From Branchiostoma floridae (Eukaryota > Chordata > Leptocardii > Amphioxiformes > Branchiostomatidae), in the NCBI RefSeq assembly GCF_000003815.2, contig NC_049985.1, positions 7,812,066 through 7,876,065 of the forward strand: 64,000 nt of DNA. The letters are read 5' to 3'. Shown piece after piece: positions 62,119 to 64,000 of the stretch. Positions within the stretch are counted from its first letter, which is position 1, and each line of letters starts with the position of its first letter. The position numbers and the translations under genes were made by a program. The notes beneath the pieces were generated by a model, which was given only the letters and a program-made list of their open reading frames with translations, made no database searches and was not told where the DNA came from.

Positions 62119-62274
62119 CTACCAAACAAGAACGAAGAAGATTAAGTATTTGGCTGAACAAAGGACCTTTCCTGTACTGTCTTGTCCAAGCTTTGTCCAA
62201 AAGGGGAACTGAATCACCTGTCTGTTCCAGAGTCTCAGGAAGTGTTCTTAGACATTCCAGCAATTCCTCATCAC
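62119..62274 (-). CDS. Orphan candidate exon, phase 1-1, 156 nt
   Basis: On the - strand an acceptor (ACTTTGTCAG|GTGATG) and donor (TTGGTAG|GTGAGT) bound an open frame encoding GDEELLECLRTLPETLEQTG and then SVPLLDKAWTRQYRKGPLFS, ending LLRSCLVG. The helical, Leu-rich sequence looks protein-like. It does not join in frame to the CRACD-like start exon, so it would belong to another - strand gene or an alternative 5' form. Family not recognised. Confidence 0.4.
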
Positions 62275-64000
62275 CTGACAAAGTCTTTGTCTTGCCAGCA
62301 AGTTGATAAGAAGGGTAAAGTGAGCTTCAGTTATGGTTGTAAAAGCTTGGCTTCCAGATTATGCGAAGGACACACCTGTACCATGGTCAAATACACCGCA
62401 ACCTGCAATCTGCCTTAGGCGGAAAACTTGTCTGACCTAGAATCAGGGCCAAAAATGGTTTGCTTGGAAGTCCAAGGGAGAACTCTCTCAGACATTTTTG
62501 GCATTTCTTCTCGCTACAAAATCAGGAAGAAGAAGTAAAGACACGGATGTGCTATCAGCATGACTGATTTGTTTATAGTTTGTTCCAAAACAAGCACGAC
62601 ATATTCAGCATAAGCTCAACCCAGTGAAGTAGAACAACCTAAAAATCTACATCTATAAAATGGAGTATAAAATGTTGACAGAAAATATACAGTGGCAAAT
62701 ATGATATACATGTATTAAAGATTAATCTTTTTTCAAGCTTGTACATTTTCCTAATGTATACTTAATTGAGAGGCTCATAAACATATAAATAATTTTGTTG
62801 ATAACTTAAGCAAAACTGGTTAATATGCTATATACTATGAAATACAGATGTATACTTTGCAGAGAGTTGCAGGCATTTAAGTGCTTTTTATAATGTTTAA
62901 GTAATAACATTGGCATGTTGCAAACATAAACACCAATGTAGCTAACCACGCAGGCAGAAACATTGCTAACACTCTAGAAAAATGGCACAGTGACACAACT
63001 TCTTTGCTGGAAAATTCAGTTAGAGCACAGCTTTGTTTGGTTTGCTGCTTTCTCCAAGGTAACTTCAGCAAAGCTGGACAAACATCTGCGCTGTTTTAGG
63101 CACGATAAAAGCAAGAGTGTTCCGTCTAGCACGGTAATCTGGGTTAACATCTTAGAACAACCTTTGCACAGTTTTGTGTTGGCCACAATCAAAATACTCA
63201 ATACAGGATATGACGTATAGAATTCTATGCAGCAATCTTGACTACAGGCTACATTGTTACGTTATTTGTAACTACACTAACTGGTGTTAAGAGCTGAACT
63301 TTCTGTCTAGTAACAAATGTGTAGCAACCTGTGAAAAATGTATCTTAGAATGCCAAGTACATTACACATACAACACAGCAATGTTACAGTGTACCAGCAA
63401 TCTCCTACCATCCTGTAACTGACACTCTTTTGCTGATTGATCAAAATGGCACCTGCGTGATTATTCAGTTAGCTGAAAATATAGCACAGTTAACTGGCCC
63501 TGGCTCCTCCCCTTGTGTCCTTGTGTACTACAACAAAAGATCAAGGCAAGCTTTACTAACAAATGGCCGTTTGTCACGTCCCTCCACCAGGAAGGTTTAT
63601 TGATTATAGCATCATGTCAGGACTAATATGTTCCCACCCCCCTCATCAGCCTACTGGGGTGGTGGTAGTGTTACCTATTAGCTGGTAAGTACCATGTAAT
63701 TCAGACCACATTGCAGGTCCTTGGACATTGTCCCTGTGGAGTTAGGACCCTTGCACACAATTTTCAAGCCTATGAAGTGGTCTCAACAATTTAAAAAAAA
63801 AAGTATTTTCCTAGAGAAAGGGAAATCTGGTCCCTGTTACAATTTTTGTGAAAAAGGATTTTTTAAGATTAGGACATCAAACAGATACAGAGGGAATAGA
63901 TTCTTTATGTACTCACCATTAATCAGTTATACCATGAAGAAATATATAAGACTTAGTGTTCTAAATATGACTACCGGTAATATATGTCAAGTAATGATGC
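62275..64000. other. No gene seen
   Basis: AT-rich sequence without splice-flanked open frames or recognisable repeats at the scale I could inspect. Confidence 0.35.

Overview
The window is eukaryotic genomic DNA: multi-exon genes with GT-AG introns, long introns, about a dozen small transposon and SINE copies, and two assembly gaps (N runs at 14322-14996 and 38514-38959). The gene set (TRIM-NHL proteins, a GRXCR1-like protein, an SLC35G-type transporter, a CRACD-like actin regulator), the AT-rich intergenic DNA and the MITE load suggest an invertebrate deuterostome, most probably a cephalochordate (amphioxus). That is inference; no species marker was searched.

Layout. 1-402 is the last coding exon and poly(A) signal of an unrecognised + strand gene. 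1543-2418 holds a foldback repeat and an internally deleted mariner. 3337-10670 (-) and 11888-18287 (+) are two TRIM-type RING/B-box/coiled-coil/NHL genes placed head to head. 18288-22986 has no gene but carries a long minisatellite. 22987-25055 (-) is a two-exon SLC35G1-like transporter. 28026-35758 (+) is a four-exon GRXCR1-like gene. Around 36250-39047 (+) lies a weak candidate gene interrupted by the second gap. 41058-60211 (-) is a 19-exon gene whose exons join in frame into about 1351 residues: its N-terminal half resembles the CRACD/KIAA1211 actin-capping regulators and its C-terminus is a complete LIM domain. 60212-64000 holds a hAT-like MITE and one orphan candidate exon.

How the genes relate. 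The two TRIM genes are probably an old duplicate pair sharing a short bidirectional promoter; the products would be E3 ubiquitin ligases with NHL propellers for substrate or RNA binding. The GRXCR1-like and CRACD-like products both belong to actin/stereocilium-type cytoskeletal biology, but nothing in the sequence links their regulation.

Exon models were built by hand from splice signals and reading-phase continuity. The TRIM gene on the - strand (11 exons, 693 aa), the SLC35G-like gene (2 exons, 436 aa), the GRXCR1-like gene (4 exons, 310 aa) and the CRACD-like gene (19 exons, 1351 aa) each close without a stop or phase break. The + strand TRIM gene does not: it has a gap plus an in-frame stop and a frameshift in B-box 2.

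Most interesting points: the LIM domain on a CRACD-like protein; a minisatellite made from the end of a coding exon plus its splice donor in one TRIM gene and a minisatellite across a splice acceptor in its neighbour; and several MITE families with clear terminal repeats and target-site duplications.
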